Positions 55,038-63,996 are shown, numbered from the stretch's first letter. The stretch is 64,000 bases of DNA from Aurantiacibacter xanthus (GCF_003584015.1 NZ_QXFM01000144.1:56935-120934); one strand, 5' to 3'. Numbers and translations are program-made. The notes: generated by a model not told the origin, from the letters alone.

Positions 55038-57035
55038 ATGAAAACTGCCAAGCTGACAGCGACCGCCATGGCGCTGATCTCCGCCCTCGCCCTCAGCAAC
55101 TGCACCACGTCCGCCGAGCCGCCGGTTGTGGCAGCCCCCGCCCCGCAGCCTGCGCAGCCGCAGCTCGGCCTCAGGGTGAAGCAGGCGATCACCGTCGACG
55201 GCCTGCAATTCCGCGATGCCGATGGCGACGGTAAGCTGGCGGTCTATGAGGACTGGCGGCGCACCCCGCTCGAACGCGCCACCGACCTCGCGGCCCGGAT
55301 GACACAGGCCGAGAAAGTCGGCGCGCTGATGCACTCGACCCTGCCCGGCCGTGACGGCCTGCTGGGCCGTGCGGAAACCTACGATTTCGATGCGCTCGGC
55401 ACGCTGGTGAACGACAAGTACGTGACCAGCTTCATCACCCGCCTGACGCTGACGCCCGCCGACCTCGCGGAGCAGAGCAATGCCGCGCAGGAAGTCGCCG
55501 CTGCCGGGCGGCTGGGCATTCCGCTCACCGTCAGCACCGATCCGCGCAACCATTTCAGCTATGTGCTGGGCGCAGGGGACGCGGGCAACGGCACCACGCA
55601 ATGGCCCGAGCTGCTCGGCTTCGCGGCTTTGCGCGATCCGGCCTATGTCCACGAATTCGGCGAGATCGCTCGGCGCGAATATCGTGCGCTGGGCATCCAC
55701 ATGGCGCTCTCGCCGCAGCTCGACCTCTTGACCGAACCGCGCTGGCCGCGCGGCAGCGGCACCTTTGGCAGTCAGGCCGCGCTCACCAGCGTACTGGGCG
55801 GCGCCTATGTCGAGGCGTTTCAGGGCGGCGCCGACGGGTTGCAGAGCGATGGCGTGATGACCGTGGTCAAGCACTGGGTTGGCTATGGCGCCCAGCCCGA
55901 GGGCTTCGACGGGCACAACTACTATGGCCGCTTCGCCGATCCGGGCCAGTACATGGATCAGCATATCGCCGCCTTCGAGGGCGCGCTGAAGGCCCAGGCG
56001 GCAGGCGTCATGCCCGCCTATCCCATCATGCGCGATACGCAGGTCAACGGGGAAGACCTCGAACTGGTCAGCCCCGGCTTCAACGCCCAATTGCTCGAAG
56101 GGCTGCTGCGCCGCGATCTTGGCTATCGCGGAATTATCCTGTCCGACTGGGCGATTACGCGTGACTGCAACGCGGTCTGCATGAACCCCTCTGAGGCACA
56201 GCCGCAAGACCCGCCGAACATTGCCACGCCCTGGGGCGTCGAAGACCTGACCGTCCGCCAGCGCTACGTGAAGGGCCTGAAGGCCGGGATCGACCAGTTC
56301 GGCGGCACCGACGATGTTGGCCCGCTGATGGAAGCCATCGCCGCTGGCGAAGTCGAAATGGCGCGCGTGGACCAGTCGGTCATCCGGGTGATGGTGCCGA
56401 AATTCGAGCTTGGCCTTTTCGAAAACCCCTATGTCGATCCGGCAGCGGCAACCGCAGCCATTGGCCGGCCCGACGATATCGCCAAGGCCGACAGGCTCCA
56501 GCGCGAGGCGCAGGTGCTGCTGCGCAACGAAGGCCATGCCCTGCCCTTCGCAGCGGGCACGAAGGTGTGGCTGCAAGGCATGGCACCCGAAGCCGCACAG
56601 GCCGCGGGCCTGCAGGTGGTGGACGATCTCGCCGAGGCAGACTTTGCCATCGTGCGCGCCGACACTGCTTCGGAGATGCTGCACCCCCATCACTTCTTCG
56701 GCAGCCGCCAGAAGGAAGGACGCCTGAACTTCCAGCCCGGCGATGCGGCTTATGACGCACTCGCCGCTGCAAAGGCCGCCAAGGTTCCCACCATGCTGGC
56801 GATCTTCCTCGACCGGCCTGCGGTGCTGACCGAGGTTCTGCCGTTCACCGACGTGATCCTCGCCAATTTCGGGGCCAGCGATGCGGCCGTGCTCGATGTG
56901 GCGCTGGGCAAGGCGACAGCGCGTGGACGGATGCCGTTCGAGCTGCCGCGCTCGATGGAGGCTGTCCTCGCGCAGAACCCTGCCGCTCCCGATGACAGTG
57001 TCGACCCGCTTTACCTCTTCGGCGCGGGTCTTTGA
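55038..57035 (+). CDS. GH3 glycoside hydrolase with an EF-hand-like loop
   Basis: A 665-aa GH3 enzyme. The signal peptide has a Cys at residue 22, but the preceding LSN makes lipidation doubtful. Before the barrel lies a calcium-binding EF-hand loop (Asp60, Asp62, Asp64, Glu71; FRDADGDGKLAVYEDW). The TIM barrel has VKHWVGYGAQPEGFD and the nucleophile Asp370 in ILSDWAIT. The C-terminal sandwich starts at about 495 (QVLLRNEGHALPF). No fibronectin-III domain follows, unlike the GH3 at 8598. Probably an exo-acting beta-glycosidase that trims the desulfated oligosaccharide. Confidence 0.91.
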   Translation: MKTAKLTATAMALISALALSNCTTSAEPPVVAAPAPQPAQPQLGLRVKQAITVDGLQFRDADGDGKLAVYEDWRRTPLERATDLAARMTQAEKVGALMHSTLPGRDGLLGRAETYDFDALGTLVNDKYVTSFITRLTLTPADLAEQSNAAQEVAAAGRLGIPLTVSTDPRNHFSYVLGAGDAGNGTTQWPELLGFAALRDPAYVHEFGEIARREYRALGIHMALSPQLDLLTEPRWPRGSGTFGSQAALTSVLGGAYVEAFQGGADGLQSDGVMTVVKHWVGYGAQPEGFDGHNYYGRFADPGQYMDQHIAAFEGALKAQAAGVMPAYPIMRDTQVNGEDLELVSPGFNAQLLEGLLRRDLGYRGIILSDWAITRDCNAVCMNPSEAQPQDPPNIATPWGVEDLTVRQRYVKGLKAGIDQFGGTDDVGPLMEAIAAGEVEMARVDQSVIRVMVPKFELGLFENPYVDPAAATAAIGRPDDIAKADRLQREAQVLLRNEGHALPFAAGTKVWLQGMAPEAAQAAGLQVVDDLAEADFAIVRADTASEMLHPHHFFGSRQKEGRLNFQPGDAAYDALAAAKAAKVPTMLAIFLDRPAVLTEVLPFTDVILANFGASDAAVLDVALGKATARGRMPFELPRSMEAVLAQNPAAPDDSVDPLYLFGAGL

Positions 57036-57074
57036 TCCAAAGTGCCGCAACCACTCCTCGACAAGGATGATCCC

Positions 57075-58418
57075 ATGACCGATCGCGCCCAATCGGGCAC
57101 CGTCCGCACGGCTTTTCTCGCCGTAACGACGTTGTTCTTCGCCTGGGGTTTCATCACCTCGCTCATCGACCCGCTGGTGGCGGCGGTGAAAGGCATTTTC
57201 ACGCTCACCAACATGCAGGCGCAGTTGTCGGCCTCGGCCTTCTTCATCGCCTATGGCCTGATTTCGTTTCCTGCCGCGGCGCTGATCTCGCGGCTGCATG
57301 CGGCCAAGGCGATCCTGCTGGCGCTGACGATGATGATTGCAGGCTGTCTAGTGATGCTGGTGGCGGCCAATCTGGCGACCTACATGCTGGTGCTGCTTGG
57401 CCTGTTCATGCTGGCGAGCGGAATCACCGTGTTGCAGGTGGCGGCCAATCCGCTGGCGGCCAACCTCGGCAAGCCCGAAGGCAGCCACTTCCGCCTCACC
57501 CTGTCGCAGACCTTCAACAGCTTCGGCACCTTTATCGGCCCGTTCATCGGCGCGGTGCTGTTCCTTGAAGGGGTCGAGGTCGCAGACGGGGCCGCGATCA
57601 CGCCGGAAGCGCGCGATGCGGCGCTGGCGGGGATCGACCGGGCCTATTTCTGGATCTTCGGGCTGCTCGCGCTGCTGCTGGCTTTCTTCTACCTCAGCCG
57701 CAAGACCGTGAGCCGTGCGGCTCCGCCCGCCGCCCAGACCGGCAGTGTCGGAACAATGGTGCGCGATGCCGTCTCCTCGCGCTGGGCGCTGCTCGGCGGG
57801 CTGGCGATCTTCCTCTATGTCGGGGCCGAAGTGGCCATCGGCACGCAGATGGCGCTGTTCCTCAACTCGGGCTCGATCTGGGGCCAGTCCGACGCCGCCT
57901 TTGCCGTGCCCTTCCTCGGCACCGCCATGGGCAGCGACGGGGTGCCCGGCGTCTCGTTGCAGGAGGCTGGCAAGGCCGTGTCGTTCTACTGGGGCGGCGC
58001 GATGGTGGGCCGTGCCATCGGGTCGGTGCTGCTGGCCAAGGTCCGCGCGGCGCGCCTGCTGGCCCTGTTCACCATGATCGCGGCGGCCATGTGCCTTTAT
58101 GTGGTGCTGGTCGGAGGCGTGAGTGCCGGTTTCGTGGCGCTGTCGATCGGGCTGTTCAACTCGATCATGTTCCCGGTCATCTTCACGCTGACGCTCGAAC
58201 GCTCCACCGCCAGCGCCGAGGCAACCTCGGGACTGCTGTGCACGGCCATCATCGGCGGCGCTTTCGTGCCGCTGGTGGCTGGCGGGATCGCCGACAGCGC
58301 GGGTCCGGCCCTTGCCTTCCTCGCACCCGCGGCCTGTTATGTGTTGCTGTGCGTGTTCGCCTATGCCGCCGGACGCAAGTCCGACATCCGTGAGGTGGAG
58401 GCCGTAAGCGTCCACTAG
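57075..58418 (+). CDS. FHS-family sugar:H+ symporter
   Basis: A 447-aa, 12-TM MFS transporter of the fucose/glucose-galactose permease (FHS) family. It has FFAWGFITSLIDPLVAAVKG in TM1, ASAFFIAYGLISFPAAAL, VLQVAANPLAANLGKPEG, LTLSQTFNSFGTFIGPFIGA, and in the C-half FLYVGAEVAIGTQMALFLN. ATG at 57075 follows AAGGATG. It is the last gene of the sulfatase-FGE-GH3 operon and should import the released monosaccharide. A decayed relative lies at 3148-3500. Confidence 0.92.
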   Translation: MTDRAQSGTVRTAFLAVTTLFFAWGFITSLIDPLVAAVKGIFTLTNMQAQLSASAFFIAYGLISFPAAALISRLHAAKAILLALTMMIAGCLVMLVAANLATYMLVLLGLFMLASGITVLQVAANPLAANLGKPEGSHFRLTLSQTFNSFGTFIGPFIGAVLFLEGVEVADGAAITPEARDAALAGIDRAYFWIFGLLALLLAFFYLSRKTVSRAAPPAAQTGSVGTMVRDAVSSRWALLGGLAIFLYVGAEVAIGTQMALFLNSGSIWGQSDAAFAVPFLGTAMGSDGVPGVSLQEAGKAVSFYWGGAMVGRAIGSVLLAKVRAARLLALFTMIAAAMCLYVVLVGGVSAGFVALSIGLFNSIMFPVIFTLTLERSTASAEATSGLLCTAIIGGAFVPLVAGGIADSAGPALAFLAPAACYVLLCVFAYAAGRKSDIREVEAVSVH

Positions 58419-58436
58419 AGCGGGATGACGCAAAGC

Positions 58437-58526
58437 CCTTCCCCTGTGGGGAAGGGTTGGGATGGGGGTTCCGCGCTAACCAGCGTCGAGCCCCCACCCC
58501 CGGCCCTCCCCAAAAGGAAGGGGAGA
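58437..58526. repeat. REPIN-like nested palindrome between convergent genes
   Basis: CCCTTCCCC-TGT-GGGGAAGGG (58437-58457) is a perfect 9-bp hairpin. A second arm, CTCCCC (58507-58512) with GGGGAG (58521-58526), lies to the right. The two arms are also near-complements of each other around a central CGCT-AACC-AGCG. This GC-rich layout is typical of REP/REPIN doublets scattered in sphingomonad genomes. It may also terminate both converging transcripts. Confidence 0.7.
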
Positions 58527-58579
58527 GCAAACAAGGGGGGAGTCATCCGACTCCAAGCGCCCCCCTTCTGCGCCCTTTT

Positions 58580-60268
58580 TTACTGGCCGACCACCTGGGT
58601 AACGCCGCTTTCGGCAAAACCGTAGCGCACGGCCTTGGCTTCGAGCACCTGCCCGGCGGCCAGCGCCACCGGATCGACATAGACCTTCCACGCCCCGCCA
58701 TCGACACGGTAGCCGATGGAGGCACCCGGCGTCCGCGAGGCTAGACGCACGAGGCCCGCTTCGCCCTGCACGACCTCGGGCGCCTGCGTTACCGGCTGCG
58801 CCAGCTGCGGCCACATCCGCCGGACCATGGCCAGCTCACCGCCGACCGACTGATCGACAAAGTGCTGCTGATGGCGTGCGAGAGCATCGCGCATCCGCTC
58901 CAGTTCGCGAACATAGTGCGGATCCTGCGCAAGGTTGGTCATCTCGTCGGGATCGGCCCAGGTGTCGTAGAGTTCCTCTTCCGGCCGGGGAGCGGTGAAG
59001 TACTGCGCAATGCGCGGCGGCAGTTCGCCTGCCTCGTGGAGCCGCCACAGCTCCTGCATCGAGCGCTGCATGTCGCGGAAACCGAGGTGGCGGAAGAACG
59101 GGCGCTGCGGCTCGTAATTCCGGATGTATTTCCACCGCTCATCGCGCACAGCACGCGCGAAATCGAGCTGCTCGTCGTGGCGATCCATCGCGGCGTAGAT
59201 GTAACCGCGCTCCGGCCCCGTTTCCGGTCCGAGGAAGGCTCGTCCGGCCATCCACTGCGGCACCTCTTCTCCGGCCAGCCGCAGAATCGTCGGTGCAAAG
59301 TCGATGAAACTCACCAGCTGGCCGTCACGCGTGCCCGCACCGTGCCGGTCGGGCCAGCGCACCATCAGCGGCACGTGCAGCCCGCTGTCGTAAAGCGAGC
59401 GCTTGGCGCGGGGGATGCCGTCGCCGTGATCGGTCGTGACGATCACCACGGTGTTGTCGGCAAGGCCGTCTTCCTCAAGCTCGGCCAGCAGGCGGGCGAC
59501 GGTCTGCTCGTAGTAATAGATGTTGTCGAGCATCTGCGCGAGTTCGGCCCGCACCAGAGGCGTGTCAGGCAGGTATGGTGGCACCACCACGTCCGCTGGA
59601 TCGTGGATCTGGCGGCGACCGGTCAGCGCTTCACGCAGCTGCGCGCCGAGGCGGGCGGCCATGGGATGGGCATCGGGTGCCAGATCGAGCGGGAAGGTCC
59701 AGCTCTCGTGGGTCTCCATGATGTTGACCATGGCGAAGAACGGCTGTCCCTCCTCCCGGCCCCGCCAGGGGTGCGGCGCATTGCTGTCGTCCCAGATCGT
59801 GAACGGACCGCCCGTGTGGCTCATGGCCAGCTGGTAGTCGGTCTTGCCGTTGTTACTGGTGTAGTAGCCAGCGCGGCGCAGCAGCTCGGGATAGGCCTTG
59901 ATGTAGGCCGGTGGCACCGCCGCATAGGGCAGGCGCGAGCCGTCTTCGAGTTCCACGCCCGAGGCAACACGCATGTGCTGTCCGCCGAATGCCTCCTGCG
60001 GCACCCCCATCGCCAGCGCCGCCCGGCTCGGAGCACAGACACCGGCGGTGGTGAAAGCGGACTCGTAAAGCACCGAGTCCTTGGCGAAAGCGTCGAGCAC
60101 CGGCGTCTGCGCCACCGGATCGCCATAGGCACCGATGTGCGGGCTCATGTCCTCGAACACGATCAGCAGGAAGTTGGGCCGCTCGGTCGCTTCATTTTGC
60201 GCGTGTAAGGGTGTCCCGGCCGCACTGGCCAGCGCCGCCGCAAGGATCGCAATTCGCCTCAGGTTCAT
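58580..60268 (-). CDS. Sulfatase (sulfamidase-like) with a C-terminal beta domain
   Basis: A 562-aa exported sulfatase. The signal peptide is IAILAAALASAAGTPLHA. The N-terminal metal site is FLLIVFEDMSPHIGAYG and the formylglycine Cys78 is in AGVCAPSRAALAMG. VIVTTDHGDGIPRAKRS is present and the overall layout follows heparan N-sulfatase relatives. From about residue 495 there is an extra beta-sandwich (VRLASRTPGASIGYRVDGG) like the chitobiase/HEX C-terminal domain, perhaps for binding. It lies 103 bp downstream of the TBDR stop with a terminator between. Confidence 0.92.
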   Translation of the reverse strand: MNLRRIAILAAALASAAGTPLHAQNEATERPNFLLIVFEDMSPHIGAYGDPVAQTPVLDAFAKDSVLYESAFTTAGVCAPSRAALAMGVPQEAFGGQHMRVASGVELEDGSRLPYAAVPPAYIKAYPELLRRAGYYTSNNGKTDYQLAMSHTGGPFTIWDDSNAPHPWRGREEGQPFFAMVNIMETHESWTFPLDLAPDAHPMAARLGAQLREALTGRRQIHDPADVVVPPYLPDTPLVRAELAQMLDNIYYYEQTVARLLAELEEDGLADNTVVIVTTDHGDGIPRAKRSLYDSGLHVPLMVRWPDRHGAGTRDGQLVSFIDFAPTILRLAGEEVPQWMAGRAFLGPETGPERGYIYAAMDRHDEQLDFARAVRDERWKYIRNYEPQRPFFRHLGFRDMQRSMQELWRLHEAGELPPRIAQYFTAPRPEEELYDTWADPDEMTNLAQDPHYVRELERMRDALARHQQHFVDQSVGGELAMVRRMWPQLAQPVTQAPEVVQGEAGLVRLASRTPGASIGYRVDGGAWKVYVDPVALAAGQVLEAKAVRYGFAESGVTQVVGQ

Positions 60269-60281
60269 ATCGACACTCCTG

Positions 60282-60322
60282 CAAAAAAATAAGGCGGCGG
60301 CGACCAGTGCCGCCGCCGCCTT
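60282..60322 (-). terminator. Rho-independent terminator of the TBDR gene
   Basis: A 12-bp stem, AAGGCGGCGGCG (60291-60302) with CGCCGCCGCCTT (60311-60322). On the minus strand it is followed by TTATTTTTTT, making it the clearest intrinsic terminator in the window. It sits between the receptor gene and the sulfatase gene. Confidence 0.9.
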
Positions 60323-60371
60323 GTCATGTTGGCGGTCAGAGAGAGGAGAGGTGACCGCCCACGTGATAGGG

Positions 60372-62651
60372 TCAGAAGCTGAAACGCCCCTGCAGACCGA
60401 AGTAGCGTTCCTGGTTGCGCCAGGTCTGCGCAGTCAGACGACCACCGCCCGCAGTGGAGTAGCTGAGCGCCTGCGGCAGGTTCTGGTCGAACAGGTTCCG
60501 CACGAACAGGCTGATCGAATAGTTGTCGTCCTTCGATTCGATGCCGATCGAGGCGTTGACCAGCCAGTAGTCGTCGAGGCGCGCCAGCGGGTTCTGATCA
60601 AGCGCGAACTGCACCGACGACTGGTAGCTGAAGTTGCCCTGCACGAACCCGTCGACCGGCGAACTGTCGCCGAACGGAACCGTCTGCCGGGCAAAGCCGG
60701 TCAGGCGGAATTCCGGAGCGTTGGGCAGATCGGCGCCGCTCAGATCCTGCGCATCGTTCACGCATCCTTGCGCCTCGGTCTGGCCCGAGTAGCACGGGCC
60801 GCCGGGGAACTCGTCGATCTTCGCGTCCATGTAGGTCGCGCCAAGACGGAAGGTGGTCAGCTTGCTCGGCTGGAACACCGTTTCGATCTCGACACCCTTG
60901 GTCGAAATCTCACCGGCATTGGCCAGTTCGAAGGTGATGTCGTTGGGCCGCTGCGCCTGCGCCTGATAGTTCTGGTACTGCGTGTAGAACAGCGCCAGGT
61001 TGACCGAGAACACGTCGTCCCAGGTCGACACCTTGGCACCCACTTCGAACGCATCGACCGTTTCCGGCTCGACTGGCTCGGTGCCTTCGAGCGAGGCGAA
61101 GGCGGTGTTGACGCCCGCACCCTTGTAGCCGCGTGCGTAGCTTGCATAGACGTTACCGGCGCCGAAATCGTAGCGTGCGCCGATGTTGCCGGTAACGGCC
61201 GTGTCGCTGGCCGAACCCGAGAAGTCGGCGGCCTGACCGGCAGCACCCGGAAGGGCGATATCGCCCGTCACCACGACGTCAGCCGGATCGCGCAGGACAG
61301 ACCACTCCAGCTTCTCGTGCAGGACGCGCAGGCCGCCGAAGAGGTTCAGGTCGCCGAGGTACACGTTGCCGCTGACGAAAGCCGCAAGGTTGGTGGTCTT
61401 GTTGTTGCTGCTGAACTGGCCGCTGCGCGGAACCACGTTGCCAGCAGCATTACGCTGCACCCAGCGGCGCTGGAAGGTGCTGTCGAGATCGACGTGATAG
61501 GCAAAGGCGCCGATCAGGAAGTCGAACCCGCCCAGATCCGGCGATTCAAGGCGCAGTTCCTGACTGTACTGGGTCAGGTTGTTGGTGCCCTTGTTCAGAT
61601 CCCACAGGAAATAGCTGCGGTCCGCCGGCGGAGCCAGCGCAGGGGTAGCGTCGACATCGATGTTGTTCTGGAAGTCGTAGCTGCGCACCGCGGTGGTGGA
61701 GTTGAGCACGAAGTCGTTGCCGAACAGGTATTCGGCGTTCATCTGCGCGCCCCACTGCTCGGAATCGCTGCGCGGCGGGGTGTTGACGTTGACGTCAGTG
61801 TTGGTGAGGTCGATTTCCAGCGGCTTGTTCACCTCGGCGACAGTCGGGTTCAGCACCTTCGCCAGCACGAATGTCGGCGTTGACACCGAATTGCGGTAGT
61901 CGCCGATGAATTCGAGCGAGAAGTTGTCGGTCGCCTCGATCTGCACCTTGCCGCGCACACCCCAGGCTTCGTAGCCGTTGTAGGTGTCGCCATTGAACAG
62001 GTTGTCGCTCATCCCGTCGAACTGCTTGTAGAAGCCACTGACGCGTGCCGCGACGCCCTCGGTGATCGGGCCGGAGACCGAACCGCGCACCTGATATTCG
62101 TTGCCCTCGGCGTACATCGCGTCGAATTCGCCGCTGAGGTAGTCGGTGGCGTCCTTGGTGGTGACCGAGACCACACCGGCCGAGGCGTTCTTGCCGAACA
62201 GCGTCGACTGCGGGCCGCGCAGCACTTCGATGCGCTGGACGTCGATGAAGTCCTGGAAGCCCTGCCCGGCGCGCGCCATCACGACGTCGTCGAACACGAT
62301 CGACACCGAAGGCTCGACACCCGACGAGAACACGTTCGTGCCGATGCCGCGAATGTTGAGCGAGCTGTTGTTCTCGTTGTTGCCCTGCGTGAAGGTCACG
62401 CTGGGAACGGCCTGCGAGATCTGGTCGACGCCGCTGACGCCCGAGTTGTCGAGCAGCTCACCCGAAACGACGGACACCGCAACCGGCACTTCCTGCAGGG
62501 TCTGTTCGCGGCGCGTGGCCGTAACGACGATGGCGTTGCTGCTGGCGCTGCGGTCTTCTGCGGCGGCATCGGTGGACTGGGCCGCCGCAGGTGCGGCGAT
62601 ACCGAGCGCTGCCACACACGACGACAGCAATAGGCGATGGGTAACCTTCAT
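60372..62651 (-). CDS. TonB-dependent receptor of the sulfatase island
   Basis: A 759-aa receptor. The signal peptide (LLLSSCVAALGIAAPAAAQ) is followed by AIVVTATRREQTLQEVPVAV, the sphingomonad TonB-box/plug start. The plug continues with LNIRGIGTNVFSSGVEPSVS, IVFDDVVMARAGQG and RIEVLRGPQSTLFGKNASAG. The barrel ends in an aromatic residue (YFGLQGRFSF). Two LacI-type operators precede it by 54-86 bp, spaced 21 bp apart. It likely imports the sulfated oligosaccharide or glycoside. No SusD-like partner exists, as expected in Proteobacteria. Confidence 0.93.
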   Translation of the reverse strand: MKVTHRLLLSSCVAALGIAAPAAAQSTDAAAEDRSASSNAIVVTATRREQTLQEVPVAVSVVSGELLDNSGVSGVDQISQAVPSVTFTQGNNENNSSLNIRGIGTNVFSSGVEPSVSIVFDDVVMARAGQGFQDFIDVQRIEVLRGPQSTLFGKNASAGVVSVTTKDATDYLSGEFDAMYAEGNEYQVRGSVSGPITEGVAARVSGFYKQFDGMSDNLFNGDTYNGYEAWGVRGKVQIEATDNFSLEFIGDYRNSVSTPTFVLAKVLNPTVAEVNKPLEIDLTNTDVNVNTPPRSDSEQWGAQMNAEYLFGNDFVLNSTTAVRSYDFQNNIDVDATPALAPPADRSYFLWDLNKGTNNLTQYSQELRLESPDLGGFDFLIGAFAYHVDLDSTFQRRWVQRNAAGNVVPRSGQFSSNNKTTNLAAFVSGNVYLGDLNLFGGLRVLHEKLEWSVLRDPADVVVTGDIALPGAAGQAADFSGSASDTAVTGNIGARYDFGAGNVYASYARGYKGAGVNTAFASLEGTEPVEPETVDAFEVGAKVSTWDDVFSVNLALFYTQYQNYQAQAQRPNDITFELANAGEISTKGVEIETVFQPSKLTTFRLGATYMDAKIDEFPGGPCYSGQTEAQGCVNDAQDLSGADLPNAPEFRLTGFARQTVPFGDSSPVDGFVQGNFSYQSSVQFALDQNPLARLDDYWLVNASIGIESKDDNYSISLFVRNLFDQNLPQALSYSTAGGGRLTAQTWRNQERYFGLQGRFSF

Positions 62652-62704
62652 AACTCTCCCCTGGGAATTTTGCGATAGGAATCGCGATTGGCTCCGCGCT
62701 TAGA

Positions 62705-62737
62705 GACAACGTTGCCTCAAGTCAATACAACGTTGTC
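62705..62737. promoter_or_regulatory. Tandem LacI operators upstream of the TBDR gene
   Basis: GACAACGTTGCC (62705-62716) and TACAACGTTGTC (62726-62737) share the ACAACGTTG core with the sites at 45259 and 52510. Their centres are 21 bp apart, so both lie on the same DNA face. Confidence 0.8.
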
Positions 62738-62876
62738 TCAGAAGGTTGACGGTTTGGAAGCGGGACCAGATCGCCAGTGTACCGCTCTGGCCACTCCGGC
62801 CCCTGACGCAAGCTACGATTTGCAGCCTTCGGCCCGGGAGGCGTCCGAGTTTACCCCGCGCAGACCTCGCGGCCCT

Positions 62877-63080
62877 TCAGTCTTCGTAGATGTCTTGCCG
62901 GAAATAGAGGTAGAGCGGCAACGCGAGCGACAGGCCAACAAAGGCTCCGGCCGGAAGGACAAGCCACCAGTTGCGAACACTGTGCCGCTGAGCATCAATC
63001 CGCGACCAAACCCAAAACACCGCAATGGAAATCAATACGTCCGTCGAAAGTCCGGCGGAGGCGCCAGCTGAGAGGTGGTC
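62877..63080 (-). pseudogene. DUF2834-family membrane protein, 3' remnant
   Basis: On the minus strand the frame reads LSTDVLISIAVFWVWSRIDA, then RNWWLVLPAGAFVGLSLALP and LYLYFRQDIYED before the stop. This is the two-TM C-terminal half of DUF2834 proteins. Upstream of about 63080 the frame changes into unrelated Arg/Leu-rich sequence. The first TM is missing, so the gene was split by the adjacent insertion sequence. Confidence 0.75.
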
Positions 63081-63156
63081 TTGAGAATCTGCACACTGAG
63101 ATAATTGGATTTTCTGCCTGAGAGTAGCCCGGTGGGCTGCGAGACAGGAGCAGAGA

Positions 63157-63492
63157 ATAAGCAGACGACCCCGGTGTAACCATAGCCCGGCATTCAAGGC
63201 GAAGGTGGCGCTTGCCGCGATCAGGGGTGAGAAGACGCTGGCAGAGCTGGCGCACGACTATGATCTGCATCCCAACCAGATCACGACGTGGCGTATGCAG
63301 TTGCTCGAAGGGGCGGCGGGCGTGTTCGGTTCGGAGAAGACGTTGGACGAGACGGCCGTTGACGTGAAGACGCTTCGCGCCAAGATCGGCGAACTGACGT
63401 TGGCCAGTGATTTTTTGGAAGGCGCGCTCGGCAAGGCAGGTCTGTTGCCGAGCGCAAAGCGAGGATCGACCGCTCGCATACCTTGCCCGTGA
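63157..63492 (+). pseudogene. IS3-family orfA (HTH protein), start codon lost
   Basis: The frame gives RRPRCNHSPAFKAKVALAAI, then KTLAELAHDYDLHPNQITTW (the HTH) and LLEGAAGVFGSEKTLDE, followed by a leucine-rich stretch. Homologues begin with ATG at the codon that here is ATA (63157-63159), so translation would need the internal GTG at 63205. It normally binds the IS ends and feeds a -1 frameshift into orfB. Confidence 0.8.
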
Positions 63493-63996
63493 AGCGGCAG
63501 GCGAAGGAGCTGGGGATCAGCCGAGGCCGTGTCTATTATTTGCCGCGGCCGGTTTCGTCCGAGGATCTCGCGATCATGCGTCGCATCGTCGCGTTGCATC
63601 TGGAGTTCCCGTTCACAGGAAGCTGGATGATGCGCGACTTTCTTCGTCAGGAGGGCATCATGATCGGCCGCTGCCATGTCGCGAACCTGATGAAGAAGAT
63701 GGGGATCGAGGCCGTCTATCGCCGTCCCGGCACTTCCAAGCCGGCTCCAGGGCACAAGATCACCCCCTATCTTCTGCGCAAACTTCCGATCGTGAAGCCC
63801 AACCAGGTCCGGGCGACAGACATCAGCTGCATTCCCATGGCCCCGTGGCTTCGCCTACGCCTCAGTCAGCGAAGCACGCAGTTCGATCGGCCGATATCTG
63901 GGCTTCTTCAATGCCCGAAGACCTCATTCGAACCTCGGCGGGTGTCCGCCCGATCAAACCTACTTTGACAATCTGCCACAGGCCGTGGCAGCGTGA
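63483..63996 (+). pseudogene. IS3-family orfB (DDE transposase), frameshifted and core-deleted
   Basis: The N-terminal half is recognisable (LPVKRQAKELGISRGRVYYL, FPFTGSWMMRDFLRQEGI, NLMKKMGIEAVYRRP, QVRATDISCIPMA). The last piece includes the first catalytic Asp. One extra C near 63841 shifts the frame. In the new frame the text jumps straight to the C-terminus (YASVSEARSSIGRYLGFFNA, RRPHSNLGG, YFDNLPQAVAA, stop at 63994-63996). The middle with the second Asp and the Glu, roughly 120 residues, is gone. Confidence 0.85.

Noticed and set aside
58437..58526. CRISPR-like repeat
   Set aside because: Only two inverted arms exist, with no regularly spaced direct repeats or cas genes.
63483..63996. 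Active transposase
   Set aside because: A frameshift and deletion of most of the DDE core make it inactive.
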